64,000 bases of DNA, from NCBI RefSeq assembly GCF_008634025.1, contig NZ_PDCM01000001.1, forward strand, positions 1,540,001 to 1,604,000, read 5' to 3'. This document shows positions 1 through 8,471 of this stretch, one piece after another. The position numbers and the translations under genes are program-made. Origin of the DNA: Streptomyces albofaciens JCM 4342 (GTDB taxonomy: Bacteria; Actinomycetota; Actinomycetes; Streptomycetales; Streptomycetaceae). The number at the start of each line of letters is the position of its first letter. Positions within the stretch are counted from its first letter, which is position 1. The notes beneath the pieces were generated by a model. The model saw nothing but the letters and a program-made list of their open reading frames with translations, was not told where the DNA came from and did no database searches.

Positions 1-472
1 AGTCGACCAGGTAGAGGCACGGCAGGCGGTTCTCCAGGGCGATCTCCTGGGCGCGCAGGTGCTTCTTGACGGTCATCGGGTAGTACGTGCCGCCCTTGAC
101 GGTGGCGTCGTTGGCGACGATCACCGTCTCGCGGCCGGAGACCCGGCCGACGCCCGCGATCACGCCCGCGGCGGGCGCGGCACCGCCGTACATCCCCTCC
201 GCGGCCAGCGGCGCGACCTCCAGGAACGGCGAGCCGGGGTCCAGCAGCGCGTCCACCCGGTCGCGGGGCAGCAGCTTGCCGCGCGCCGTGTGCCGGGCGC
301 GGGCCTTCTCGCCGCCGCCGAGGCGGGCCGCGGCGAGGCGGGCGCGCAGGTCGTCGGCCAGCTCCTGGTGGGCGGCCTCGTTGGCGCGCCAGGCGTCCGA
401 GGCCGGGTCGGCCGTGCTGTCGAGCACCGGTGCCTGCTGCGTCGGGTCCTTCGCCCTCGGATCCATCAGCAT
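1..472 (-). CDS. Acyl-CoA carboxylase carboxyltransferase (beta) subunit, probably 3-methylcrotonyl-CoA carboxylase; partial
   Basis: Only the N-terminal 157 codons are in the window; the gene runs off the left edge. The reading begins [12 protein letters not shown], has a helical segment ([15 protein letters not shown]), then [20 protein letters not shown] and [20 protein letters not shown], which are hallmarks of biotin-dependent carboxyltransferase beta subunits. These enzymes transfer CO2 from carboxybiotin to an acyl-CoA. The divergent TetR gene followed by an acyl-CoA dehydrogenase matches the leucine/isovalerate (liu) cluster of Streptomyces, so 3-methylcrotonyl-CoA is the likely substrate, though propionyl- or acetyl-CoA cannot be excluded from this fragment. 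The start at 472 has GGAGG four bases upstream; ATG 466 in the same frame is an alternative. Paired GTTA-N8-TAAC operators lie in the intergenic region. Confidence 0.88.
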   Translation of the reverse strand, partial: MLMDPRAKDPTQQAPVLDSTADPASDAWRANEAAHQELADDLRARLAAARLGGGEKARARHTARGKLLPRDRVDALLDPGSPFLEVAPLAAEGMYGGAAPAAGVIAGVGRVSGRETVIVANDATVKGGTYYPMTVKKHLRAQEIALENRLPCLYLVD

Positions 473-569
473 CGGACCTCCGTCTCCGTCGGCTCCATCG
501 CCACCGGCTGCATCGCTAGGGCCTTTCTCGTCCGGCTGCCGCGCGTGCCGGGGGTCGCCCGGCGGCGCG

Positions 570-615
570 GTTAATGGGCGTTAACTTCATTTCTCCCAGG
601 TTAACGACCACTAAC
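570..615. promoter_or_regulatory. Two 16-bp inverted repeats, probable TetR operators
   Basis: GTTAATGGGCGTTAAC (570-585) and GTTAACGACCACTAAC (600-615) share the form GTTA-N8-TAAC and are 30 bp apart centre to centre, about three helical turns. They lie between the divergent carboxyltransferase and TetR genes, and the second overlaps the -35 position of the TetR promoter. This is the classical place for an autoregulatory TetR dimer site; binding by the adjacent regulator is inferred. Confidence 0.6.
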
Positions 616-630
616 CCGCCTGTCTACAAT
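601..630 (+). promoter_or_regulatory. Promoter of the TetR gene, leaderless start
   Basis: TACAAT at 625-630 is a good -10 hexamer; a weak -35 (TTAACG, 601-606) sits 18 bp upstream. The -10 ends 7 bp before the ATG at 638, so transcription would start at or next to the start codon. No Shine-Dalgarno sequence is present, consistent with the leaderless mRNAs common in Streptomyces. Confidence 0.5.
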
Positions 631-637
631 TAGTTGT

Positions 638-1411
638 ATGAGCAGCACACACGCCCCGGCAGCCACCAGCCGACGCGAGCAGATCCTCAAGGAGGCCGCC
701 CGGCTCTTCGCCGAGCGCGGGTTCCACGGCGTCGGCGTGGACGAGATCGGGGCCGCCGTCGGGATCTCCGGGCCGGGCCTGTACCGCCACTTCGCGGGCA
801 AGGACGCGATGCTCGCCGAACTGCTCGTCGGCATCAGTGAACGGCTGCTGGACGGCGGCCGCATCCGGGCCGCGTCCGGCGGGGACAGCCCCGCCGCGGT
901 CCTGGACGCGCTGATCGACGGGCACATCGACTTCGCGCTCGACGACCGGCCGCTGATCACTGTCCACGACCGCGAACTGGACCGGCTGCGCGAGGCCGAC
1001 CGCAAGCGGGTGCGCCGCCTCCAGCGCGAGTACGTGGAGCTGTGGGTGCAGGTGGTGCGCGAGGTGTACCCGGCGTGCGCCGAAGCGGACGCCCGCGCCT
1101 CCGTGCACGCCGTCTTCGGCCTGCTCAACTCGACCCCGCACCTCAGCCGCCCCGGCGCGCTCCCGGGCCGTACGGAGATGTCGGCGCTGCTGCACCGGTT
1201 GGCGCGCGGGGCGTTCGCGACGCTGGCGGGGGACGGGGGCGCGGCGGGCGACGCAGGCGGTGCGCGGCGCGGGAGTGCGGCGGGCGACGCGGGTGCCACG
1301 GGCGGTGCGCGGCACGGGAGCGCGGCGGCCGACGCGGGCGCCACGAGCGGTGCGCGGCACGGCGCGGGGGCCTTCTCCGGTCCCTCGGACACCCCTGGAC
1401 AGTCTCGCTGA
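638..1411 (+). CDS. TetR/AcrR-family regulator of the acyl-CoA cluster
   Basis: 257 residues. The N-terminal helix-turn-helix is clear: REQILKEAARLFAERGFHG, then VDEIGAAVGISGPGLYRHF (residues about 13-57), followed by an all-helical ligand-binding part. In Streptomyces the regulator at this position of the liu-type cluster is expected to respond to an acyl-CoA and to control the flanking degradation genes; that role is inferred from context. It is divergent from the carboxyltransferase gene and followed by the acyl-CoA dehydrogenase after 80 bp. The last ~55 residues are unusual: three in-frame DNA repeats of 36, 45 and 45 bp (1241-1366) encode Ala/Gly/Asp/Arg-rich units ending GGARRGS or GARHGS. 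This tail lies outside the normal fold and is probably variable between strains. The start has no ribosome binding site and is taken as leaderless. Confidence 0.9.
   Translation: MSSTHAPAATSRREQILKEAARLFAERGFHGVGVDEIGAAVGISGPGLYRHFAGKDAMLAELLVGISERLLDGGRIRAASGGDSPAAVLDALIDGHIDFALDDRPLITVHDRELDRLREADRKRVRRLQREYVELWVQVVREVYPACAEADARASVHAVFGLLNSTPHLSRPGALPGRTEMSALLHRLARGAFATLAGDGGAAGDAGGARRGSAAGDAGATGGARHGSAAADAGATSGARHGAGAFSGPSDTPGQSR
1241..1366 (+). repeat. In-frame minisatellite in the TetR 3' end
   Basis: Three direct copies: 1241-1276 (36 bp), 1277-1321 (45 bp) and 1322-1366 (45 bp), each starting GCGGCGG and ending with a GGTGCGCGGC block. All lengths are multiples of three, so copy-number change would alter only the length of the C-terminal tail. 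Confidence 0.85.
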
Positions 1412-1435
1412 CCGCCGGGTAGCTTTCGGCTGAGC

Positions 1436-1443
1436 AAGCGCTT
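1436..1443. promoter_or_regulatory. AAGCGCTT palindrome upstream of the acyl-CoA dehydrogenase
   Basis: A perfect 8-bp palindrome inside GAGCAAGCGCTTAGTC, between the TetR stop and the acyl-CoA dehydrogenase start, about 50 bp before the ATG. It is unlike the GTTA-N8-TAAC sites upstream, so a second regulator or a promoter element is possible. Function is unproven. Confidence 0.3.
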
Positions 1444-1491
1444 AGTCGACGGGCCGGCGGTGGCCGGCCGGCGGACCTGAGGAGGCGGCGG

Positions 1492-2649
1492 ATGCGCCGT
1501 ACGGTGTTCAACGAGGATCACGAAGCGTTCCGGGAGACGATCCGCGCCTTCATCGCCGCCGAGGTCGTCCCCGTCTACGACGAGTGGATGCAGGCCGGCC
1601 AGGTCCCCCGCGACTTCTACAAGAAGCTCGGCGAACTGGGCGTCTTCGGCATCGAGGTCCCCGAGGAGTACGGCGGCGCCGGCCAGACCAGCTTCAAGTT
1701 CAACGCCGTCATCACCGAGGAGTGCGCCCGGGCCGGCGTCAGCTTCGGCGGTTCCGGCGTCCACACGGCGCTGTGCCTGCCGTACTTCCTCAAGTACGCG
1801 ACCGAGGAGCAGAAGCGGCGCTGGCTGCCGCCCTTCGTCTCCGGCGACATGATGACCGCCATCGCCATGACCGAACCCGGCACCGGCTCCGACCTGGCCG
1901 GCATGAAGACCACCGCCAGGCTCTCCGAGGACGGCACCCACTACGTCCTCAACGGCGCCAAGACCTTCATCACCGGCGGCGTCCTGGCCGACCGCGTCAT
2001 CGTCTGCGCCCGTACCGCTGCTCCCACCCCCGAGGACCGCCGGGCCGGCATCACCCTCCTCGTCGTCGACACCGCCTCCGAGGGCTACGCCGTCGGCCGC
2101 AAGCTGGACAAGCTCGGCCTCAAGACCTCCGACACCGCCGAACTCTCCTTCACCGACGTCAAGGTGCCCGTCGAGGACCGCCTCGGCGAAGAGGGCAAGG
2201 CGTTCTCCTACCTCGGCCGGAACCTCCCGCAGGAACGTCTCGGCATCGCCGTCGGCGCCTACGCCCAGGCCGCCGCCGCGGTCCGCTTCGCCACCACGTA
2301 CGTCCAGGAGCGCGAGGTCTTCGGCAAGTCCGTCGCCTCCTTCCAGAACACCAAGTTCGTCCTCGCCGACTGCAAGGCCGAGGTCGACGCCATGCAGGCC
2401 GTCGTCGACCGCGCCCTCGACGCCCACGACGCGGGCGAACTGACCCCCGCCGACGCCGCCTCCGCCAAACTCTTCACCACCGAACGGGCCGCCGTCGTCA
2501 TCGACAAGTGCCTCCAGCTGCACGGCGGCTACGGCTACATGCAGGAGTACCCGATCTCCCGCCTGTACGCCGACACCCGCGTCACCCGCATCTACGGCGG
2601 CACCAGCGAGGTCATGCGGTCCATCATCGCCAAGTCCATGGGGCTGTGA
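1492..2649 (+). CDS. Acyl-CoA dehydrogenase
   Basis: 385 residues, full length. FAD-dependent alpha,beta-dehydrogenation of an acyl-CoA, passing electrons to ETF. Family signatures: IAMTEPGTGSDLAGMKTTA (flavin/substrate contact, about residue 123), ITLLVVDTASEG in the beta domain, and the C-terminal block LHGGYGYMQEYPISRLYADT followed by IYGGTSEVMRSIIAK. The position carrying the catalytic Glu in medium-chain enzymes is Gly here (YGGTSE). As in long-chain and isovaleryl enzymes the base is probably the Glu of LPQERL (E248) instead. Cluster position suggests a branched- or long-chain acyl-CoA substrate; leucine-derived isovaleryl-CoA is possible but not proven. The start follows GGAGGCGG closely. 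It is probably co-transcribed with the thioesterase downstream (70 bp gap). Confidence 0.92.
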   Translation: MRRTVFNEDHEAFRETIRAFIAAEVVPVYDEWMQAGQVPRDFYKKLGELGVFGIEVPEEYGGAGQTSFKFNAVITEECARAGVSFGGSGVHTALCLPYFLKYATEEQKRRWLPPFVSGDMMTAIAMTEPGTGSDLAGMKTTARLSEDGTHYVLNGAKTFITGGVLADRVIVCARTAAPTPEDRRAGITLLVVDTASEGYAVGRKLDKLGLKTSDTAELSFTDVKVPVEDRLGEEGKAFSYLGRNLPQERLGIAVGAYAQAAAAVRFATTYVQEREVFGKSVASFQNTKFVLADCKAEVDAMQAVVDRALDAHDAGELTPADAASAKLFTTERAAVVIDKCLQLHGGYGYMQEYPISRLYADTRVTRIYGGTSEVMRSIIAKSMGL

Positions 2650-2719
2650 GCCTTCGCGCCCCGCTGCCGCGCCGGTGCCCCGCCCCGCGCGCCGCAGCCC
2701 GAACGAAAGCCGTACGCGC

Positions 2720-3604
2720 GTGAACGACGCCCTTCTCGCCCTCCTCGAACAACTCGACCTGGAACGCGTCGAGCAGGACATCTTCCGCGGCACCAGCCGC
2801 CCGTCCGTCGTGCCCCGGGTCTTCGGCGGCCAGGTCGCCGCCCAGGCCCTGGTCGCCGCCGGGCGCACGGTCCCCGAGGACCGGCCGCCGCACTCCCTGC
2901 ACGCGTACTTCCTGCGCCCCGGCGACCCCGGCGCGCCCATCGTCTACACCGTCGACCGCATCCGCGACGGCCGCTCCTTCACCACCCGCCGCGTCGTCGC
3001 CGTCCAGCACGGCCAGCCGATCTTCCACCTCTCCGCCTCCTTCCAGGTGGACGAGGAGGGGATGGAACACCAGGAGCCGATGCCGTACGCACCGGACCCG
3101 CTGACCCTGCCCACCGCCGCCGAGATGCTGCCCCGCTACGCCGACCGCTTCCGCGAACCGGGCGTCGTCCAGCGCCTTCTGGAAGCACGCGCCGCCGTCG
3201 ACCTGCGCTACGTGGACGCGCCCCCGTTCGGCACCGCGGGCGAGCCGCGCGAACCCCGCTCCCAGGTCTGGTTCCGTACGAACGGCAAGCTGGACGGCGC
3301 CATCGACCAGCCCTTGCTGCACATCTGCCTGGTCACCTACGTCTCCGACATGACCCTGCTGGACTCCGTACTGCTCGCGCACGGGCGCGGCGGCTGGGCG
3401 GTCGGCGACGTGGTCGGCGCGAGCCTGGACCACGCCATGTGGTTCCACCGCCCGTTCCGGGCCGACGACTGGCTCCTGTACGACCAGGAGTCACCGACCG
3501 CCCAGGGCGGGCGCGGGCTGGGCAAGGGGCGTATCTTCACGGCGGACGGGCGGCTGGTGGTGTCGGTGATCCAGGAGGGGGTCATCCGGGTGCCGCGGGG
3601 GTGA
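2720..3604 (+). CDS. tesB: Acyl-CoA thioesterase II (TesB family)
   Basis: About 294 residues with the double hot-dog architecture of TesB. Domain 1 contains FGGQVAAQAL and the signature RDGRSFTTRRVVAVQHGQ. Domain 2 ends SLDHAMWFHRPFRADDWLLY, which carries the conserved Asp/Thr/Gln hydrolysis region. It hydrolyses acyl-CoA to free acid and CoA in the cytosol and probably relieves CoA trapping in this degradation cluster. GTG 2720 (VNDALLALLEQLDLE) is preferred because homology begins there; the frame stays open to GTG 2675 without a better ribosome binding site. It is convergent with the next gene. Confidence 0.88.
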   Translation: MNDALLALLEQLDLERVEQDIFRGTSRPSVVPRVFGGQVAAQALVAAGRTVPEDRPPHSLHAYFLRPGDPGAPIVYTVDRIRDGRSFTTRRVVAVQHGQPIFHLSASFQVDEEGMEHQEPMPYAPDPLTLPTAAEMLPRYADRFREPGVVQRLLEARAAVDLRYVDAPPFGTAGEPREPRSQVWFRTNGKLDGAIDQPLLHICLVTYVSDMTLLDSVLLAHGRGGWAVGDVVGASLDHAMWFHRPFRADDWLLYDQESPTAQGGRGLGKGRIFTADGRLVVSVIQEGVIRVPRG

Positions 3605-3649
3605 TGCGGGGGCGGCGCGGGCGCGTCCCGAGGGCCGCCGCCGCTGCCC

Positions 3650-4444
3650 TCAGCCCAGCAGCCCCGCCGTGTCCAGCAGGTACGCCGTCAGCGGGTCGTA
3701 GTACCGCGGGCTCAGTACATGATCGTCCAGCGGAATCGTCAATTGCAGCGTGCCCTCCGCCTCGCCGAGGAACAGCGCCGGGTCGTTGCAGTCCGCGAAC
3801 CCGATCGCGTCCAGGCCGCGCTGGCCCGCGCACCCGGCCCAGCCGTGATCGGCCATGACCAGATCCGGCAGCGCCTGGCCCGCCCGCTCCAGCCCGTCCA
3901 GTACGGCGGCCATCGGCGCGGGGGAGTGGGTGTGCCACAGCGTCGCGCCGCGCTCCAGCATCGCCACGTCGGCGAACTGGAACACCATGCCCTCGTCCGC
4001 CTGCAACCCGTCCGGTACGACGACGATGTCGCACCCCCGCGCCCGCAGCGCCTCGGCGGTGGCCCGGTGCACATCCAGCAGCCCGCCCGGGTGCCCGGTC
4101 GCGAACAGCACCCGCTCCCGCCCGGCGGCGGCCTTCCGCAGCCGGGCGGCCGCGCGCTCCAGAGCGTCCACCGTCAGCTCGGGGTCGATGGTGTCCTGGC
4201 CCATCCGGTGGCGGGTGTCGTCAATGACGCCGCAACGTTCCGCCATCACCGCGAGCACGTCCTGCTCATCGGTCCAGCGGTCCCCGAGCTCCAGCCCGAG
4301 CCAGTAGTGACGGTCTCCGTTGGCCAGCTTGCGGTAGTGGTCGAGGTTGTTCTCGCGCGGCGTGGCGACCTCACCGGCGATCCGGGTCCGTACGAGATGG
4401 TCGACGAGTTCGGTGCGGCTGGGAGCAGGCGGCAGTATCGGCAT
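3650..4444 (-). CDS. Conserved actinobacterial protein, possible phosphatase
   Basis: 264 residues, soluble, no signal peptide. I do not recognise a firmly characterised family; proteins of this type are often auto-annotated as phosphatases. Visible features are an N-terminal helix ([20 protein letters not shown]), a Rossmann-like core ([30 protein letters not shown]) and conserved His/Asp clusters ([41 protein letters not shown]) that could bind metal. The ending [19 protein letters not shown] looks like a conserved terminal helix. It is divergent from the agmatinase across 112 bp containing a strong inverted repeat, suggesting shared control. Function is not assigned. Confidence 0.7.
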   Translation of the reverse strand: MPILPPAPSRTELVDHLVRTRIAGEVATPRENNLDHYRKLANGDRHYWLGLELGDRWTDEQDVLAVMAERCGVIDDTRHRMGQDTIDPELTVDALERAAARLRKAAAGRERVLFATGHPGGLLDVHRATAEALRARGCDIVVVPDGLQADEGMVFQFADVAMLERGATLWHTHSPAPMAAVLDGLERAGQALPDLVMADHGWAGCAGQRGLDAIGFADCNDPALFLGEAEGTLQLTIPLDDHVLSPRYYDPLTAYLLDTAGLLG

Positions 4445-4472
4445 GAGGTCATTGTCCCTTGAAGCACCCCGC

Positions 4473-4522
4473 GATGGACGTGATGTCCATCGACCGGCGG
4501 CACATCACCGCAAATGTCCATG
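4473..4522. promoter_or_regulatory. Inverted repeat and extra half-site between divergent genes
   Basis: GATGGAC-N5-GTCCATC (4473-4491) is a perfect 7-bp inverted repeat, and a further GTCCATG half-site follows at 4516-4522. The elements sit in the 112-bp divergent region upstream of the agmatinase. The arrangement fits a dimeric repressor or activator site; the regulator is not identified. Confidence 0.5.
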
Positions 4523-4556
4523 GCCACGCCGGGCCCCGCTCCCTACCTTCACCCTC

Positions 4557-5543
4557 ATGACCACCGCATCCGCCGCTCCCGGCGCCTCCCAGGAACCCGT
4601 CGGCCCCGTCGACTCCTCCCGCGTCCCCCGCTACGCGGGCCCGGCGACCTTCGCCCGCCTGCCCCGCCTCGACCAGGTCGGCACGGCCGACGTCGCGGTG
4701 GTCGGCGTCCCCTTCGACACCGGCGTCTCCTACCGCCCCGGCGCCCGCTTCGGCGGCAACGCCATCCGCGAGGCGTCGCGCCTGCTGCGCCCGTACAACC
4801 CCGCCCAGGACGCGTCCCCCTTCGCGCTCGCACAGGTCGCCGACGCCGGCGACATCGCCGCCAACCCCTTCAACATCAACGAGGCCGTCGAGACCATCGA
4901 GGCCGCCGCCGACGACCTCCTGGACACCGGCGCCCGCCTGATGACGCTCGGCGGCGACCACACCATCGCGCTGCCCCTGCTGCGCTCCATGGCCAAGAAG
5001 CACGGCCCGGTCGCCCTGCTCCACTTCGACGCCCACCTGGACACCTGGGACACCTACTTCGGCGCCGAGTACACCCACGGCACCCCGTTCCGCCGCGCCG
5101 TCGAGGAAGGCATCCTCGACACCTCCGCCCTCTCCCACGTCGGCACCCGCGGCCCCCTGTACGGCAAGAAGGACCTCGACGACGACGAGAAGATGGGCTT
5201 CGGCATCGTCACGTCCGCCGACGTCATGCGCCGCGGCGTCGACGAGATCGCCGACCAGCTCCGCCAGCGCATCGGCGACCGCCCCCTGTACATCTCCATC
5301 GACATCGACGTCCTCGACCCGGCCCACGCCCCCGGCACCGGCACCCCCGAAGCCGGCGGCCTCACCTCCCGAGAACTCCTCGAAATTCTCCGCAGCCTCG
5401 CCACCTGCAACCTCGTCTCCGCCGACCTGGTCGAGGTGGCCCCCGCCTACGACCACGCCGAGATCACTTCGGTGGCGGCCTCGCACACGGCGTACGAACT
5501 TACGACGATCATGGCGCGGCAGATAGCGGAGAAGCGGGGGTGA
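4557..5543 (+). CDS. speB: Agmatinase / ureohydrolase
   Basis: 328 residues, typical of the arginase/agmatinase family. Hydrolyses agmatine, or a related guanidino compound, to putrescine and urea using a binuclear Mn centre. The metal-binding signatures are present in order: [27 protein letters not shown] and [32 protein letters not shown] and the C-terminal [15 protein letters not shown] also match. The start [14 protein letters not shown] at 4557 gives the usual length; the frame extends upstream only as low-quality sequence. In S. coelicolor a speB paralogue lies near the liu genes, which supports the orthology. Guanidinobutyrase or guanidinopropionase activity remains possible. Confidence 0.93.
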   Translation: MTTASAAPGASQEPVGPVDSSRVPRYAGPATFARLPRLDQVGTADVAVVGVPFDTGVSYRPGARFGGNAIREASRLLRPYNPAQDASPFALAQVADAGDIAANPFNINEAVETIEAAADDLLDTGARLMTLGGDHTIALPLLRSMAKKHGPVALLHFDAHLDTWDTYFGAEYTHGTPFRRAVEEGILDTSALSHVGTRGPLYGKKDLDDDEKMGFGIVTSADVMRRGVDEIADQLRQRIGDRPLYISIDIDVLDPAHAPGTGTPEAGGLTSRELLEILRSLATCNLVSADLVEVAPAYDHAEITSVAASHTAYELTTIMARQIAEKRG

Positions 5544-5549
5544 AACCGG

Positions 5550-5583
5550 GCCGCCCGGCGCCCGGACGGGTGCCGGGCGGTCA
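5550..5583. terminator. Bidirectional hairpin terminator
   Basis: A 15-bp stem (5550-5564 pairing with 5569-5583, two G-T wobbles, 4-nt loop) lies between the convergent agmatinase and the SUKH-4 gene. Confidence 0.65.
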
Positions 5584-5597
5584 CGGCGTACCACGCT

Positions 5598-7952
5598 TCA
5601 CAGCATGTCGGGGTCGTCCCACTGGCCCGACAGGACAGCGGCCCAGTGCGGATGCGCAGCGGCGACCGGGTCGATGTCCTCCGCCCATGCGCGCAGACTG
5701 CGCTTCGCGTCCAGCTCCTCCGCCCACACCGTGAAACCGCTCTCCGCCCGCAGCCGGGACAGGGCCAGTAGGGTGCACAGCTGCCGCAATCCGCTGCTGA
5801 GAACATGCTCCGCGACCGCGCCTTCGGTGTGCGTCGTAAGCACCCGCCCGGACGTACCGTCCAGCAACAGCCCCGCGCGCACCCACTTTCCCAGAGTGAA
5901 GAGCGGTCCCGGACCCGTGTCCGGAGGGAGTGCGGCGGTGCCGGTGACCTCGGCGAGGGCATGGGGCGGGCGGAATGATACGTACGGGAGCGTCCCCCCG
6001 AGGTCCGGGAGTCCCACCTCGGTCAGGAATCGCACGGTGTCCGGATGCGTGATCCCCGCCGGCAGCCCGGCCCGGGGGACGACGCGGCACGCTCCCTGCC
6101 CGAACGCCGATTCATACCAACCCTGTGACGGCTCATGTCCCGCGCGGACGATGGCCGGCATCGGCCACACCGACGTCCGGTTGTGGGCGCTGAGCAGCGG
6201 AAGCGAGCGCCAGCGAGGTGCTGATGTCACGCGCGGGGGATCGGGCGCGCCGAGGGCGTAGAGGCCACCATGGCCGCCGTAGACCAGCGTTCCGTCGGTG
6301 GCCACGGCCAGACAGGACGAAGAGGAAGGGGACCGGGGCGCGGGGCTCCGGTCGAGTTCGTCCGGTACCTGGACCGGTTCGAAAACGCGGTGGGCGGCGT
6401 GCTCGACGTCGCCGTCATCGTCGTAGTACAGCGCGACCCGGACGGCATCCCCGACCGGCGTGCCGTCGTCGAGCCTCCACAGACGCTCTTCGACCCACTC
6501 ATCCGCGTCCGCTTCGTCGTCGAAGTCGTCCTCGTCGATCATCAGTTGCCCGGCGACCACGTCCGTGCCGTCCGCGGTGCCGACCACGGCCTCGTCGGCC
6601 CGCGCGGCGTCGTGTTCCGCCGAAGGCCCGAACAAGGCGTACGGTCGCCAGCGCGACCAGCGGGTCAGCCAGGGCAGGTCACCGGCCGAACGCGCAAGAC
6701 GGGCGGCGAAGTCGGTGGCGCCACGATTCATCGACGCCCAGTGCAGCCAGGAAACCCACTCTTCGTGAGTGTCCGGTTCGACGCCGGCTTCCTCCAGGTA
6801 GTGCGCATCGGCCGCGGGAGTGTTCGGCGGAATTCCGCCGGAAAACGCGAAGGCCAGTCCGGTGAGCAGGGCGTGCCGGTCGGCATTCGCGAGAAAGGCG
6901 GGTTCTTCGGCCAGGTCGGGCAGCGTACCGGCGGCCGCGCAGTGCAGAGGAAGCGCGTGGGCGGCGTACCAGGCGACGGAGTCGTGCCCCCGCCAGGGAG
7001 TGGACACTCCGGGCAGGCGGAGCGAACGGTCCAGCAAAGCGTCGGCGATACGGACCTGCTCCGCCGAGCTGAACGGGCGGTGCTCACGTACGAGATGACG
7101 TACGCCGTCCGTCACGAATGCGACGCGGTCCACGGCGGATGCGACGTGGTCCGCGCCGAATCCGGCCTGTGGCGCTCCGGCTGTTTCCGCCGCGGCGTTC
7201 TCGCCCGTTCCTTCGGCGTCGCCGGTCCGCGCCGTGGCGGGCGTCACCGTGATGAGCCCGGGCAGGGCACTCACCACGGCCCGCAAATCCGCCGACTCGT
7301 CCGGCAGTCCGAGCGCCGCGCACAGCGTGGACCACGCAGGCAGCGGCACGTCCCGGATCTCGGCCGCGGCCAGGGCTCGCAGCTGCGGAAAGCGGGTGAG
7401 GGCATCGAGAAGGTCATGATGACCGGATGGGGCGCTCCCCGGCATTTCGAACGGAGGGAGACCTTCCCCTCCCAGAACGGCCGCCAACGGCACGCGTTCC
7501 TGAGCGTTGTCGGTCTCGACGAGTACGGCGACGGGGCAGGCGGCGTTCCGCAGCAACGGCACGATGACGTGCCGCAGCAGCCGCTCAGGTTCCGTCGATG
7601 TCGCCGTGCCGCCTGCCCACTGGACATTGCCGAACCCGATGACCACCCTGTCCTCGCCGTGGGTCCGCTGCCGGAACGCATCGGCCAGCGGGGCGTTGCG
7701 CGTCCGCAGGAAACGCTCGTCGAAACCCCAGGAAGCGATGAGCTGTGTGGCCACGGCGTCCGCGGTGCGGCCCCGGCAGTCGACGTAATGGGAAACGACC
7801 GGGAACTCACTCCGGCCGGCCGCTTCCGTCACGTCTTGCACGCACGCCGTCTTCCCGGCACCGACCGGACCGGCGACGGGAAGCGTCAGATGGCGCCGGT
7901 CCGGCACCCGCAGCCACTCCGACAACCTGGCGGTGACAGCTTCACGGGACAC
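5598..7952 (-). CDS. P-loop / WD-like / SUKH-4-type immunity protein (copy B)
   Basis: 784 residues, no signal peptide. The N-terminus has an intact Walker A, AGPVGAGKTACVQD (G28-T35), and a plausible Walker B strand (DRVVIGFGNVQW), as in AAA/STAND-like NTPases. A central region has WD-like strands (ERLWRLDDGTPVGD, LVYGGHGGLYALG). The C-terminus (about 635-760) reads TVRFLTEVGLPDLGG, FTLGKWVRAGLLLDGTSGRV, then HVLSSGLRQLCTLLALSRL. That is the pattern of SUKH-4 domains, which neutralise toxins of polymorphic systems. It is therefore called an immunity protein of the adjacent toxin; the role of the P-loop part is unknown. GTG 7952 follows a GGAG at 9 nt. A remnant open frame ends 11 bp inside its start, suggesting former translational coupling. 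Confidence 0.75.
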   Translation of the reverse strand: MSREAVTARLSEWLRVPDRRHLTLPVAGPVGAGKTACVQDVTEAAGRSEFPVVSHYVDCRGRTADAVATQLIASWGFDERFLRTRNAPLADAFRQRTHGEDRVVIGFGNVQWAGGTATSTEPERLLRHVIVPLLRNAACPVAVLVETDNAQERVPLAAVLGGEGLPPFEMPGSAPSGHHDLLDALTRFPQLRALAAAEIRDVPLPAWSTLCAALGLPDESADLRAVVSALPGLITVTPATARTGDAEGTGENAAAETAGAPQAGFGADHVASAVDRVAFVTDGVRHLVREHRPFSSAEQVRIADALLDRSLRLPGVSTPWRGHDSVAWYAAHALPLHCAAAGTLPDLAEEPAFLANADRHALLTGLAFAFSGGIPPNTPAADAHYLEEAGVEPDTHEEWVSWLHWASMNRGATDFAARLARSAGDLPWLTRWSRWRPYALFGPSAEHDAARADEAVVGTADGTDVVAGQLMIDEDDFDDEADADEWVEERLWRLDDGTPVGDAVRVALYYDDDGDVEHAAHRVFEPVQVPDELDRSPAPRSPSSSSCLAVATDGTLVYGGHGGLYALGAPDPPRVTSAPRWRSLPLLSAHNRTSVWPMPAIVRAGHEPSQGWYESAFGQGACRVVPRAGLPAGITHPDTVRFLTEVGLPDLGGTLPYVSFRPPHALAEVTGTAALPPDTGPGPLFTLGKWVRAGLLLDGTSGRVLTTHTEGAVAEHVLSSGLRQLCTLLALSRLRAESGFTVWAEELDAKRSLRAWAEDIDPVAAAHPHWAAVLSGQWDDPDML

Positions 7953-8400
7953 GGCGCTCGACTCCGTTCATTCCTTCGGGCGTTCGCGGGAACGCTATTA
8001 CGCCATCGCCATACGAGACCTCCATGTCACTCTTCTTTTCCGGCTCGGTCAGCAGTCCCTGTTTCTTCATCTCGCCGCACGGGATACGTGGGGCGCCGTC
8101 CGGGCGGTCGAGATCCTCACTGAGGTAGTGAGCACAGGCGGCGCCGCCCAGGTCATCCGAGGTGCCGCAGGGCTCGAAGCCGGTGAACATGGCACTGCGC
8201 CGATACCTCTGGCCATCGAGCTGCCGCAACCCTTCGTCGGCGGCGGTCGGTGCCCTTGGCCACCACCACGCACGCCCAGGGGCATGGGGGCTCCCGCCGT
8301 TCCCCCCCCCGGCACCGTCTTCGGCCCGGGTAGAGGTACGGCGTACACGAGAAATCCGATGTCGAACTCGTGGACCTACAAAGGGTGGGGCCCTTGTCGG
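7942..8400 (-). pseudogene. Decayed gene between the two SUKH-4 genes
   Basis: The minus strand holds two coding-like fragments in different frames. From 8375, VHEFDIGFLVYAVPLPG closely matches VHEFDVGYLVRASWPAP of the small protein encoded at 18168-18569. An in-frame TAG stands immediately before it, and the match breaks at a run of nine G (8302-8310). From about 8190 to 7942 another frame with good third-position GC reads MFTGFEPCGTSDDLGG, AACAHYLSEDLD and RIPCGEMKKQGLLTE, ending RRVP and overlapping the next start. EPCG...AC weakly resembles the zinc motif of deaminase toxins. I read this as a frame-shifted remnant, perhaps of an old immunity and toxin-tip cassette. A sequencing error in the G-run cannot be excluded. 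Confidence 0.5.
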
Positions 8401-8471
8401 CCGTGTGCGTAGGCGATGCGAGATTGGCCAAAGTTTCTTCGGCGGTGTGGGCGCCGTGCAAGCGGGTGCCC

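Noticed and set aside
601..2940. Long open frame on the minus strand across the TetR and acyl-CoA dehydrogenase genes
   Set aside because: Antisense shadow caused by high third-position GC; no domains, Arg/Gly/Ala-rich, and the plus-strand genes are certain.
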